Source of the DNA: Candidatus Raymondbacteria bacterium RIFOXYA2_FULL_49_16
GTDB lineage: Bacteria; Fibrobacterota; OXYB2-FULL-49-7; XYB2-FULL-49-35
Direction of reading: 5' to 3'
DNA: 64,000 nt
NCBI GenBank assembly: GCA_001789205.1
Contig: MFYT01000023.1
Coordinates: forward strand, 1-64,000
Each line of letters opens with the position of its first letter. Position 1 is the first letter of the stretch. Position numbers and translations under genes: made by a program. Positions 51,327 to 61,799 of the stretch are shown here, one piece after another. The notes under the pieces were generated by a model. It did no database searches and was not told where the DNA came from. It saw nothing but the letters and a program-made list of their open reading frames with translations.

Positions 51327-54300
51327 GTGAAAACAAAACACTGCTGTTTGTTTCTTTTATTGATATTCACGACTGTTTCTTTTGCGGTCACGACGCGATA
51401 TGTCTCTGTCGGCGCATGCACTGATTATACCAGCGGCAGCGCCTCTGTCGATTCCGGTTCTCTCGTGGTCACTGGTACAAGCACAGTCTGGCTCGACAGC
51501 AACCGGGGCTGCGGAGACAGCATCATAATAAACAGCACCGGCTACACCGTCGATTCCGTGACCTCAAACACGCGGATCGTACTCACCTCTGCCGCCACCG
51601 CCACATATAGCGGTTCCACATACAGCGTCAAACGCAAGAAATCCTCATTCTCCTCATGGGAAAGCCAGAACAAGAACCTTGTTACCGCAGACCAAAACGA
51701 GGTGGCGATATTTTACAATGACGGCTCTGAGTTCACTGCACAGGACATAAACGGATGGACAACGGATTCGCTGCATAGGATAACCATGACCGCGAACGCC
51801 TCCAACCAGCATAACGGAATAGAGGTATCGGGCGCAGTAATCAACTGCCAGGGCGGGGTCTGGAATCTATATATAGGCTGCACAACGCTTGAGAATCTGG
51901 AAGTTAAGAATTCCGGCGGCTACGGATTATATCTTGCTGGCGTGAACAATGTTGTGCGCAACTGCCTGTTTCATGGCGGCAGCACGCATGGCATTCACGT
52001 GTATTACAACGGTTCAAAAGACAGTATTTATAACAACATCGTGCATGGCTTTGATTCCGCGGGTATCGACATTTCCACCAACCAGTGGAACCTTGTTGCC
52101 AATAATACGGTGTATGGCTGCCATAAGGGCATACGCAGCAGCCATGGAAATTACTCATATAACAACATGTACGTTGTGAACAATCTCTGCGCTGGCAATG
52201 GCGCGGACTACTGGGAAGTGCCCGGATCAGTCGGCTTCAATTCCAACGACAGCAACAATATTTCCAGCGACAGTTCTCTTGCTTTGGTCGGCGCAGGGCC
52301 GCATTGCAAAAACAATGTCACCCTTTCTCAGATAGCATTTGCGGACACGGCAACCGCAACAAGAGACCTGCATATAACATCAACAAGCATTGCCCGCGAT
52401 TCAGGCGCTAACCTGAGCAGTTATTTTTCAATTGATATTGACGACAGCACGCGCAGCGGTTCCTGGGACATTGGCGCTGATGAGTATTTTGCGACAACAC
52501 CTGTTTATAAAATACGCTTTGTCTCCATCGGCTCCCGAGCCGATTACGCTTCCGGCAGCGTCTCAGTCGATTCCGGCTCCCTCGTCGCGACCGGTACAAG
52601 CACAGCCTGGCTCGACAGCAACCGTGGCTGCGGCGACAGCATCATAATAAACGGCGCTGGCCATACTATCGACTCAGTGACTTCCAACACTCGTATTGTT
52701 CTTGCGGAAAGAGCAAATGCCGCGTATTCAGGAAACAGTTATTCCATTAAGCGCAAATATGCCACATTACAGGCATGGGCGAGCACGCACAGGGACCTTG
52801 TTACGGCCAACCAGAGCGAAATGGCGTTGCTGTATAACGACGGAGCGGAGTTTGTAGTCAGCTGGTTAAGCCACATAGACGATGGGTGGAATACGGATTC
52901 GCTGCATAGGCTGACCATATCCGCGGATGCCAGGAACCGGCACACGGGTATCGCCGGTACCGGTGCAGTGATAAACTGCCAGGGCAGCGTCTGGAATCTT
53001 TATAAAGGCTGGACAACGCTTGAGAACCTAGAAGTCAAAAATTCCAGCACCTACGGGTTATATCTTGCTGGTATGAATAATGTTGTGCGCAACTGCCTGT
53101 TTCACGGCGGGGACAACCGGGGCATCCACGTAGCGTATACGGGAGTAAACGACAGTGTTTACAACAATATTATATACGATTTTGATTCCGCAGGCATAGA
53201 CATTGCCACAAACCAATGGAACCTTGTCGCAAACAATACTGTGTACGGTTGTTTTAAAGGCATACGAAGCAGCCACGAAAACTATGTTTATAACAACATG
53301 CATGTGGTCAACAATATTGCCATGGGAAATGTTTATGATTTCTGGGAGCTTGCCGGTTCCGTGGGATTTGACGGAAACGACACCAATAATATCTGCGGCG
53401 ACGCCAGCCTGAACACAATCGGCATTGGGTCCAAGAACCATTATAACGCAAGCTTTACCAGCATTGCTTTCATTGATACGGCAATTGCAAGTTGCGATCT
53501 GCATATTCACAGCTACAGCGTGGCAAAGAGCGCTGGTGCGGATTTAAGCGGATATTTTACCACAGACATAGATAATGTGACCCGTACCAGCCCCTGGGAC
53601 ATTGGCGCTGATGAATATACCGGGCCTGGGGAAATAGTGCTTTCAGACCATCCGGCAGGCCAGGAACCGAATGCATTCACAGGCAAAGGGTCAGAGACAA
53701 ATGCCGAACTGTTTGCGTTCAAATTGTATTCCGTGGATAACCCGGCGATAACACGCCTTGTCTTTGACATTTCCAATATAAATGGCCTGACCAATGCGGA
53801 CTGGGCGGGTGTTGAGCTTGTGGTTGATGCTGACAGCAATGGGAGCATTGGTACAGGGGAGAACACGACAGTCGGCGGTGCCGGGGTAGTGAATCAGGAT
53901 TCAGGGATAATCACCTTTTCCACCAGTTTTTCCGTGAACGGGACAAAATATTATATCTTGCGGGCTGATTTTGCTTCGTTGTCGCACAATGATGGGGTTA
54001 CGATTTCATTTAATTCAGATAGTGTTATAACAACGGCTGATATTTCTGGCAGTGTTTCAGCTGCGCAACACCATGAATGGAATCCGTCAGGCATTTCGAA
54101 ACGGACCACGAGATACAACGACAAAGCGCAGGTCGATTACCTGATTATTACCAAGGATGAACCCCGAATTCTTAATGAATTTAAGCGCCTTGCGACCTAT
54201 AAACAGGCCAAGGGCATGAAAGTTAAGATAGTGACAGCGGACAGCATCAAGACCATATTCGAAGGTTCTGACCTCCAGGAAAAGATCCGAAAATATATTC

Positions 54301-57300
54301 AGTATGCAAAGAAAGAATATAAGGTCACCTGGGTGCTTCTTGGCGGTGATTATGCGATAATTCCTCCGCGTTACCTCTATTCCAGCATGAACGGCGGCAG
54401 CGCCATTTTGAGTGACATGTATTATGCGTGCCTTGAATCTGATTTTAACCTGGACAAGGACAATCATATCGGCGAAGTCGCGGATAATGCGGACATTTTT
54501 CCGGATGTTGTGCTTGGCAGGCTACCCTGTTCCGACTGGAACGAGGCTCGGAAAATGATTGATAAAAGCATAGAATATGAATATAAAGGCCTTGCTGGAG
54601 CAGGGGAGCGTAAAATACTGCTCTCCGGTATTGACATGCTGGGGAAAAGATACAGCCCGCAGGACTCGGCATATATCGATGATGGAACTTATTATAACCA
54701 TAGGGTACTGAAAGATATAATCAAAGCCGGGTTTGACGGAGATTTTACCGAAATATTTGAAGATTCGATCACCCCGGCAGACTCGGTCATCGACGATTCC
54801 ATAAAAGTCCCATTGAATACATTCATCGATTCTTTGTTCGGGAACAGTACCGCCTCGCCTGCAAACCTGTGGATCCATTATGGCCATGGTGCGGAAGAGG
54901 CTGTTATCTACAATAACCACAGCCTTCTTACAACGCATCTTCTCAAAAAAGAAGTCAATGCAAAATATCAGAAAAACGCCGGACATGCCCTGATTATTGG
55001 TTGCGGTACCCTGACGCCGAATTCGGCTTCCCTTGCAAAGAAAATGTTGACCTATTATGAAGGCGCAAACACCTATTTTGCCGCATCGAACTGGGATTAT
55101 CCTTCAACCTCTCTGAATATCCACAAAGCATACATGCAGGCTTTGTTTGAAGACACGGCCATGTCCGCGGGTCTTGCAGCAACTCTGGCAAAACTCAATG
55201 AGGAAGCTGCATCTGGTGCGGAGCAGTTTGATTTTTCAAAACGTTGGGTATTATTGGCGTACAATTTCCTTGGCGATCCTGAACTGCCGCTCTGGAAAGA
55301 CACGCTGTCTGAATCAACAAGGCTGAATGTTCCGGGCATTGGTTCTCTGGTCATTGTTGAGGGCGCACAGATTTGCACTCTTGATGTTCAAACAGGGTCT
55401 GTATCGGCCGATACAAACACACGCGTCTGCATATTCCAGGACAACTCGAACATAACGCGCGCCAGGGTGAACGCAGACGGTAAGGCAATACTGAACTTTA
55501 CGGCAAAGAAGAGCGCATACGAGCCGGTTTTTATTGGCGTAATGCACGATAAGTTTGCGCCAGTAATGTACCGCATAGACAGTGTTTCAAACGTATCGGG
55601 CCCCAGTTTGTTTTTAATAAAAGAATTGACCAGAGATTCAAGCAAAACAAGTTCAGACACTCTCCATTTTTCATTTGAAATCAGGAATGAGGGTGGGTCA
55701 GATGCGTATGGAGTTGGCGCTATCATTTCATTGACAGACCCTGCGGATTCGGGTTTTGTAGCCATTCTTACGACCATAGACAGCACGGATTCCATTATCG
55801 TGTCCGACCAGGCTACGATGGCTTTTTCCATCAAACTCAACAGGGCCAAACAGACACACCGTATTATTACTTTTAATACAACGGTTGGCTGTAATGGGGG
55901 TCATGCATACAGCGGAAGATTTGCAATAGATATTGGCGAGAAACGGCTTGTACTGCAGAAAGGTACAACCTCGAAAAGCGGAAATGAATATACTTTGCAA
56001 TACACAGTTAAAAATAAAGGTACGCATGCCATTACTGGCGATAGCTTACGCCTTATTGCAACAGAAGGTGACAGCGCAATTGTGGACATATCCCCGGCAA
56101 TGCGGACAGTAACGACCATTCAACCGGATTCACAAAGGACCACAAATACATTTATCGTAACTGTATATCCGGATTGGCCATACCAGACATCACTTTTGAA
56201 ACTTGTAATGGCTTATGATGGTATTCGCGAGACGTTGACGGTAGACCTGGAAGCCCCGGATACAATACCGTCATTTGTGGCAGTGCCCTATGGGCCGGGC
56301 AAAATATACCTTGAATGGGCAAAACCAGCGGATAATGATATTGCCGGATATTATCTGTATCGCAAACACGCAGACAGCGCATCATTCAGGCAGATCAACG
56401 GCCTCATAGGAAATTCCTTTTATGTTGATGAAGATACCGCAGCAATCAAGAGCAACAACGGTTTTGTTTATTACGTAAAGGCGTTTGACCGTTCCATGCA
56501 TGTTTCAGATAGTATTTACGACACGGTTAAAGTAGAACTTGCCATGAAATCAGGGTTCCCCATGGACCTTGAAAACGGTCATGGCGGTGCGCCAAAGATA
56601 GCGGACCTTGATGGCGACGGTGATCAGGAATTCATGTTTCCCATGGCTTCAAACGAAGTCAAGGCGTATCATCATGATGGGCAGGAATATTACCAGAAAT
56701 ATGAGAACGACGGATATGCGTTCAGTTTCTCTTCAGGTCAATATGCTATGCATCATCAGCTGGGTATAGGCGATGTTAATGGAGACGGCACGCAGGACAT
56801 GGTTATTGCCGCTGGTGAGAGAGTGTATGTGTATAGGGGTGGAAACTACCCGGACACTGTGCAGATATTCTCTCAGCATACGGATTGGGCAGGGGAGAAC
56901 CAGGATTTTAATATTACCGCGCCGATTGTGTATGATTTTGACAATGACAACAAGAGCGAAATTGTAACCGCTTCATTCAATGGCAAGGAATATGTTTTAT
57001 GGATGGATGGCAGTACTTTGAAGATAGATAGTTGCAATACGGTGTATGGTTTCGACAGGCCATTCAGTCTTGGCGATGTTTATGGTGATTCCAAAAAAGA
57101 AATAGTGGGTTATTCTTCCACATGGGGTGGGCCCTATGTTCATTTCTTCCATTACGCTGACACTGGATTATGCGACCACGATTCACTGAAATGGAAGAGG
57201 GACGAAGGTGAAACAAAGGGATTGGGAGTTGCTGTTCTTGCTGATCTCAATCGGAATGGAAAAGATGAACTTGTCTTTATGTACAGTCATAACGAGGGAT

Positions 57301-60300
57301 ATTCAATATGCGGTATCAGCGTGGATGAGGTAAACCCAGAGAGTGATTCGTTGTATGTAAAGGACACGCTTTTCGATGTGGCTATTGGGGGTGATCCGGC
57401 CCAATCAGACCAGAATATTGTCATTGGCGATGTAAATGGCGATGGGCAATATGATGTTGTTTTTCTTGCCGAAGATTCAGTGCATGTGCTGTATCTTGAT
57501 GGAAACGGGCATTGTGTGGCGTCTGTTACCAAAAGTATCAACAAGAACGCTTATAAGCTTGTTGCAAATCCGTTCCAGCCATTATTAGCGGATATTGACA
57601 ATGATGATAAAGCCGATATTTTCTTTATAACCAAGGAAGGGTGGCTCTATTGTTTCAAGGGCGCGGATTACCAGTCAGAAGCGTTTGTCCTGATGGACGG
57701 TTTTCCCTTGAAGAAAGCGCCGACTGGTTTATGGGAACGTACAGGTTTTGCAGTATCTGATATTGATAATGACGGGAAGTATGAGATTGTTGATAATGGT
57801 GGTGACGGGTTTTGTAAGGTTTGGGAGACCGATGGGTATGTCAATAATACAAAGCAGTGGCCCCAGAGGGAGCATGATGCAAGGAATACTAATTCAGCAT
57901 CCTTCAAAGAAGATGACGATTTGAATAAAAATAGCCAGTTAAGGGGTAAGGTGCTGGCACTGGACTATGGATTCAGGCTAACAGACGGCAATATTGTAAA
58001 ATACCGTGATTCACTATCGATTGACAATATTGCCATATACAAAAACAATGATCTTTATAGGCGTCCTGTTGCCTTTGGAAAAGACCCGTTGTACGCACTT
58101 GTGCCTGCAACAGGAAACCTACAGTATTTCTATTCAAATGGAATAATAGAAAACGGGATGGAATGCTTTGCATTGTATGAAGATGGTGCGTGTGAATGGC
58201 AAGATTACTGCGTAGCACCTCCAGTATACTCAAATACAAGCGCACCTAACGAGATTAGTGGCATTGATAATGAAGGCCCGTGTGATTCTTGCATGGGAAT
58301 AACATTTTATAATTCAATGCCGCAATCAACTTCATATTATATGCTATTAAAGAAAAATGCTGACACCGTAGTTCTTGTTGGCAAGCATAATGGTAATACC
58401 ATTGAATTTGATGAAGCTGGAAGCGGGTTGACATCAAAAATCATCAGAGGAAGTTTAACTGAGAGGAAGAACTACCTGATAACCGTGAAAACATTTCAGG
58501 AATATACCGACATATTCATTGAAGTTAAAAAAAGTAACCTAGGTGGCGAGACTGTCATGGATACTATTCATGTTCGCGACACAAGTACAACCCATTTAAT
58601 CAAAGGAACAGCCGGATATTATTTAGCAAAAGGAGATACTGGTACGCATAGGATTTTCAAAGGTTTTGCGGTTCAACAATTGGTACCCGAAATCAAAGCC
58701 TTATATGTTAGACCCAGCGGTAATGATGGAAATGATGGCACCTTATCTGATCCTTTTAGAACAATCCAGGCAGCATATGATGCTTTGCCAGTAACATTTA
58801 CAGAACCCTGGACAATATATCTGTTGCCTGGCACCCATAATTATTCGACGAATCTCAATGGGGGCGGGGATTATCTGTCTTTGTTGTATGCAGACACCTC
58901 GAAGCATTTCACGAAAACTAACAATCTTACGATAAAGTCATACTACAATAATCCTGATAGCCAGGCCACTCTTAAGGTATCTGATTCCACCAAATATCTG
59001 GCCAATAATAAAACAGCCCTTATTGTCCTGGCAAACAACCACATAACTCTTGAAGGGCTGAAGTTCAAAGGGTGCGGTGGTGGCAAAACAAAGCTTACAG
59101 GAGTCTCTTTTTCCAAGGCATATCCATATCAGTGGCCAATACATGATCTGACGGTTAAAAATTGCTATTTTGACATGGACAGCATGATGATCGGCATTGA
59201 TTACGACTGGTCCTCGGACAGCCTGAACGTGATCAACTGTATCTTCAAAGGGACTGATTCATCATCATCTACAGGCGTTGTTGGCATCAAAGGCCTGGAA
59301 TCCAACACCCTGGGCCACCATGTCGTTAACAGCACTTTCCATAACCTTGGAAAGGCGATTTACGCCACCTTTGACAGTATTACCGTTATTAATTCGATCT
59401 TTTCAAAGAACGCATACGCATATATGGGATATGCGTCTGGCGATAAGGTGGCATTTAAGAATGTCCTTTTCTCAGATGTCGCTACAATCGTAAGCACGGG
59501 GACCGCGTCATACCAGGACACTATTCATAGCGATCCCATGTTCATCAGTACAAATGAAGGTGCTGTCGGTTTTATGATGCCATCAGTGCAGAGCTTGTGC
59601 AGGAATGCTGGCGCAAAAGACACCGGCACTGTTGAAGGGCTTATTCCAGATAGGGATTACACCTACATGCACCGGGGGTATCTCATTGATATCGGAGCTG
59701 TGGAAGCTTCCAGTACAGCAGGTGAAACGGAAAGTCCGCGGAATGTTATCTATTCTGTTGGTCAGAACACGACCGACCACAAGACTGGCACACCGAATGT
59801 ATCCATAAGCAGCGGTGTGGCTACATTTTCAACGGCACAGACATCTGACCATCTGGGTGCTGGGGATGTGTTTACCTATGATGGCACAAAGAAATGCTAT
59901 TTGAAGGAAAAGATTTCGACAACCAGGTGGAAGGTGGTGACTGCGGAAGGCATTTGGCCCACCAATGTGACTTCAAAAACCGTGAACTCAATCAAGCATT
60001 GTTTTACATCTCTCGGAGCCGCGATTAATGGTAATCCAGGTACTACCGGGGTCTATGGTCTGCTTGGTGACTCCATTTTAACTACTGCTGGAGCGGATGT
60101 GGTTGTTAAAATTGCTTGTTATGATGACGGAACTGATGACACATCAATGGTTCAGTTGTCGCACAAATGGACTACTGATTCAGCGCATCATTTCATTATA
60201 TTTGTTCCAAGAAATACCGCAACCGAATGCAATTTGAACCAGAGGCATGCAGGCTCGGTTAATGGGAATGGATACACCCTTAAGTCGTCGAATTCAGACA

Positions 60301-61055
60301 GCTATAAATACAACCTTGAAGTATTGGCGAATTATACAATGGTCGATGGCATAAAGGTTGTGCGCACATCGGACAATTGGTCATATGGGTTTGCTATCGG
60401 GCTGCGCTATGAGGAGCCAATGTATAAGGGACGGTATATAGAAGTGAGAAACTGCCTGCTTATCCAGGAAAGCGGGGGAGCACCCGATGGCAGTCTTCTT
60501 GAACTGTCCGGGATAAGTTATACAGACAACTATGGGTGTTATTATCACGATAATATAGTGGTCAGCAATTCAGACAACCTGAAGTATGGTATCTATGTTG
60601 AAGGCGGGTACCAGACTGAGGCGGCTAAACAGGTCAAGTTATATAACAATAGTGTGTATGGTAAGTTTACCGTCGCAGGGTTCAGTATCGACATAGACAA
60701 CTCCAGCGGATCGTCATACAGGCCAGCCATTAAGAACAATTATGTATGCGATACCAAAGTTGATGGAATTGACTATGAATTTGGAGGGAATTATCTGAAT
60801 AGTCTTTCTGTCTTTGATTACAATGCGGCTGATGATGGCTCTGCAGGTTCGAGCAACACCAATCAGACTATATCTGTGAGCAGTTGTAGTTTTGTGAGTA
60901 CGACAACAGGGCAGGAGGATTTGCATATACAGAGTGGATCTGGGTTGATAGATCAGGGGGTTGGGCCTAGTCAAGATGCAAATGTTTCAATAATAGATTT
61001 TGATGGAGATACTAGAAGTGGCAGCAATTGTGAAATTGGAGGAGACGAAAAGTAA
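51327..61055 (+). CDS. Giant secreted multidomain protein with a C25 (gingipain-type) protease domain
   Basis: I start at the GTG at 51327, which opens the signal peptide KTKHCCLFLLLIFTTVSFA; the frame has another start 13 codons earlier. The 3242-residue product contains, by approximate residue: two duplicated right-handed beta-helix units (20-385 and 394-765, each ending DIGADEY); a beta-sandwich (770-920); a peptidase C25 domain (930-1330) with YLIITKDEPRILNEF, VTWVLLGGDYAIIPPR, the catalytic His in NLWIHYGHGAEE and Cys in IIGCGTLTPN; CARDB/Ig-like regions; an FN3 domain (1645-1740); a VCBS/FG-GAP propeller (1745-2195, PKIADLDGDGDQEFMF); a concanavalin-like part (2325-2455); and two more beta-helices (2458-2795 and 2805-3242). 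It ends SNCEIGGDEK with no sorting domain, unlike other secreted proteins here. Surface attachment or self-processing is inferred. Confidence 0.8.
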   Translation: MKTKHCCLFLLLIFTTVSFAVTTRYVSVGACTDYTSGSASVDSGSLVVTGTSTVWLDSNRGCGDSIIINSTGYTVDSVTSNTRIVLTSAATATYSGSTYSVKRKKSSFSSWESQNKNLVTADQNEVAIFYNDGSEFTAQDINGWTTDSLHRITMTANASNQHNGIEVSGAVINCQGGVWNLYIGCTTLENLEVKNSGGYGLYLAGVNNVVRNCLFHGGSTHGIHVYYNGSKDSIYNNIVHGFDSAGIDISTNQWNLVANNTVYGCHKGIRSSHGNYSYNNMYVVNNLCAGNGADYWEVPGSVGFNSNDSNNISSDSSLALVGAGPHCKNNVTLSQIAFADTATATRDLHITSTSIARDSGANLSSYFSIDIDDSTRSGSWDIGADEYFATTPVYKIRFVSIGSRADYASGSVSVDSGSLVATGTSTAWLDSNRGCGDSIIINGAGHTIDSVTSNTRIVLAERANAAYSGNSYSIKRKYATLQAWASTHRDLVTANQSEMALLYNDGAEFVVSWLSHIDDGWNTDSLHRLTISADARNRHTGIAGTGAVINCQGSVWNLYKGWTTLENLEVKNSSTYGLYLAGMNNVVRNCLFHGGDNRGIHVAYTGVNDSVYNNIIYDFDSAGIDIATNQWNLVANNTVYGCFKGIRSSHENYVYNNMHVVNNIAMGNVYDFWELAGSVGFDGNDTNNICGDASLNTIGIGSKNHYNASFTSIAFIDTAIASCDLHIHSYSVAKSAGADLSGYFTTDIDNVTRTSPWDIGADEYTGPGEIVLSDHPAGQEPNAFTGKGSETNAELFAFKLYSVDNPAITRLVFDISNINGLTNADWAGVELVVDADSNGSIGTGENTTVGGAGVVNQDSGIITFSTSFSVNGTKYYILRADFASLSHNDGVTISFNSDSVITTADISGSVSAAQHHEWNPSGISKRTTRYNDKAQVDYLIITKDEPRILNEFKRLATYKQAKGMKVKIVTADSIKTIFEGSDLQEKIRKYIQYAKKEYKVTWVLLGGDYAIIPPRYLYSSMNGGSAILSDMYYACLESDFNLDKDNHIGEVADNADIFPDVVLGRLPCSDWNEARKMIDKSIEYEYKGLAGAGERKILLSGIDMLGKRYSPQDSAYIDDGTYYNHRVLKDIIKAGFDGDFTEIFEDSITPADSVIDDSIKVPLNTFIDSLFGNSTASPANLWIHYGHGAEEAVIYNNHSLLTTHLLKKEVNAKYQKNAGHALIIGCGTLTPNSASLAKKMLTYYEGANTYFAASNWDYPSTSLNIHKAYMQALFEDTAMSAGLAATLAKLNEEAASGAEQFDFSKRWVLLAYNFLGDPELPLWKDTLSESTRLNVPGIGSLVIVEGAQICTLDVQTGSVSADTNTRVCIFQDNSNITRARVNADGKAILNFTAKKSAYEPVFIGVMHDKFAPVMYRIDSVSNVSGPSLFLIKELTRDSSKTSSDTLHFSFEIRNEGGSDAYGVGAIISLTDPADSGFVAILTTIDSTDSIIVSDQATMAFSIKLNRAKQTHRIITFNTTVGCNGGHAYSGRFAIDIGEKRLVLQKGTTSKSGNEYTLQYTVKNKGTHAITGDSLRLIATEGDSAIVDISPAMRTVTTIQPDSQRTTNTFIVTVYPDWPYQTSLLKLVMAYDGIRETLTVDLEAPDTIPSFVAVPYGPGKIYLEWAKPADNDIAGYYLYRKHADSASFRQINGLIGNSFYVDEDTAAIKSNNGFVYYVKAFDRSMHVSDSIYDTVKVELAMKSGFPMDLENGHGGAPKIADLDGDGDQEFMFPMASNEVKAYHHDGQEYYQKYENDGYAFSFSSGQYAMHHQLGIGDVNGDGTQDMVIAAGERVYVYRGGNYPDTVQIFSQHTDWAGENQDFNITAPIVYDFDNDNKSEIVTASFNGKEYVLWMDGSTLKIDSCNTVYGFDRPFSLGDVYGDSKKEIVGYSSTWGGPYVHFFHYADTGLCDHDSLKWKRDEGETKGLGVAVLADLNRNGKDELVFMYSHNEGYSICGISVDEVNPESDSLYVKDTLFDVAIGGDPAQSDQNIVIGDVNGDGQYDVVFLAEDSVHVLYLDGNGHCVASVTKSINKNAYKLVANPFQPLLADIDNDDKADIFFITKEGWLYCFKGADYQSEAFVLMDGFPLKKAPTGLWERTGFAVSDIDNDGKYEIVDNGGDGFCKVWETDGYVNNTKQWPQREHDARNTNSASFKEDDDLNKNSQLRGKVLALDYGFRLTDGNIVKYRDSLSIDNIAIYKNNDLYRRPVAFGKDPLYALVPATGNLQYFYSNGIIENGMECFALYEDGACEWQDYCVAPPVYSNTSAPNEISGIDNEGPCDSCMGITFYNSMPQSTSYYMLLKKNADTVVLVGKHNGNTIEFDEAGSGLTSKIIRGSLTERKNYLITVKTFQEYTDIFIEVKKSNLGGETVMDTIHVRDTSTTHLIKGTAGYYLAKGDTGTHRIFKGFAVQQLVPEIKALYVRPSGNDGNDGTLSDPFRTIQAAYDALPVTFTEPWTIYLLPGTHNYSTNLNGGGDYLSLLYADTSKHFTKTNNLTIKSYYNNPDSQATLKVSDSTKYLANNKTALIVLANNHITLEGLKFKGCGGGKTKLTGVSFSKAYPYQWPIHDLTVKNCYFDMDSMMIGIDYDWSSDSLNVINCIFKGTDSSSSTGVVGIKGLESNTLGHHVVNSTFHNLGKAIYATFDSITVINSIFSKNAYAYMGYASGDKVAFKNVLFSDVATIVSTGTASYQDTIHSDPMFISTNEGAVGFMMPSVQSLCRNAGAKDTGTVEGLIPDRDYTYMHRGYLIDIGAVEASSTAGETESPRNVIYSVGQNTTDHKTGTPNVSISSGVATFSTAQTSDHLGAGDVFTYDGTKKCYLKEKISTTRWKVVTAEGIWPTNVTSKTVNSIKHCFTSLGAAINGNPGTTGVYGLLGDSILTTAGADVVVKIACYDDGTDDTSMVQLSHKWTTDSAHHFIIFVPRNTATECNLNQRHAGSVNGNGYTLKSSNSDSYKYNLEVLANYTMVDGIKVVRTSDNWSYGFAIGLRYEEPMYKGRYIEVRNCLLIQESGGAPDGSLLELSGISYTDNYGCYYHDNIVVSNSDNLKYGIYVEGGYQTEAAKQVKLYNNSVYGKFTVAGFSIDIDNSSGSSYRPAIKNNYVCDTKVDGIDYEFGGNYLNSLSVFDYNAADDGSAGSSNTNQTISVSSCSFVSTTTGQEDLHIQSGSGLIDQGVGPSQDANVSIIDFDGDTRSGSNCEIGGDEK
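51393..53620 (+). repeat. Internal tandem duplication (two units of about 1.1 kb)
   Basis: The unit 51393-52490 is repeated at 52515-53620. Protein pairs include ASVDSGSLVVTGTSTVWLDS with SVSVDSGSLVATGTSTAWLD, NRGCGDSIIIN in both, LENLEVKNSGGYGLYLAG with LENLEVKNSSTYGLYLAG, and NNVVRNCLFHGG in both. Stretches of DNA are near identical, so the duplication is fairly recent. Confidence 0.85.
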
Positions 61056-61178
61056 AAATGTTAGTTGTATTTACCAGGACCGATTACTTCAGAGAAAAGG
61101 ATTGGAAACCTGATATCAGGAGCTACGGGTAGATCAACTTGTCTGGATAGGAAAACGAATCCGAGAAAGGACAATAAA

Positions 61179-61799
61179 ATGGTACCGAACAATAAAATTA
61201 ATAACAATCACCTTTCAAAAACTAAAATCATTATTCTATTAATATTATTAATCTGTTTACCAAACACTTATTGCAAAAATATTATTTACTTGAATGAGTA
61301 TGATTCTGTTTATAATGACAGCGTTGTTGATAATATTACTTCGTTTTCCAAGGACTGTGATGATATTATAGAAGGAGAGGTTGTCAAATTAGTAGTAAAA
61401 AATAAATTGCCCGAGATGATTTTAAGAGAATATTCGGTCAGAATAACCGATCAGCACAAGGGCAAAATAAATTCAAGTATTATAAAAGTAATAATATATG
61501 GTGGGGAGTACAATGGGTATGCGATAAGAGTATTAGATGCTCCAACATTAACAGTTAATGAAAAAGTGTTATTATTCTTAGATGAACTAAAAGACAAGGG
61601 CGGGTATATTATTCATGAGTGGAAATATGGGAAGTTTCAATGCCTCCAGGAAAAGAATGAGAAATACATTGTATATGATTTAAATCGAATTCACGTAACC
61701 AATTATGAGAAAGAAATAAAATATTCACATAAACTTGTTAAAATAAAATACAAAAATGTGATAGATTTAATACGGAAAGGGATAAGAAATGAGAAATAA
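61179..61799 (+). CDS. Secreted protein of unknown function (AT-rich gene)
   Basis: I start at the ATG at 61179 after AGAAAGGAC. The 206-residue protein has a signal peptide (KIIILLILLICLPNTYC) and a mature part with ECxx-poor beta-rich sequence: DIIEGEVVKLVVKN, YSVRITDQHKGKI, KVIIYGGEYNGYAIRVLDAP, NEKVLLFLDELKDKGG. The pattern of SVRITDQHKG and VLLFLDE resembles small metalloprotease-linked OB-like or inhibitor-type proteins, but I cannot assign it. The gene overlaps the next by 11 bases. Confidence 0.65.
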   Translation: MVPNNKINNNHLSKTKIIILLILLICLPNTYCKNIIYLNEYDSVYNDSVVDNITSFSKDCDDIIEGEVVKLVVKNKLPEMILREYSVRITDQHKGKINSSIIKVIIYGGEYNGYAIRVLDAPTLTVNEKVLLFLDELKDKGGYIIHEWKYGKFQCLQEKNEKYIVYDLNRIHVTNYEKEIKYSHKLVKIKYKNVIDLIRKGIRNEK

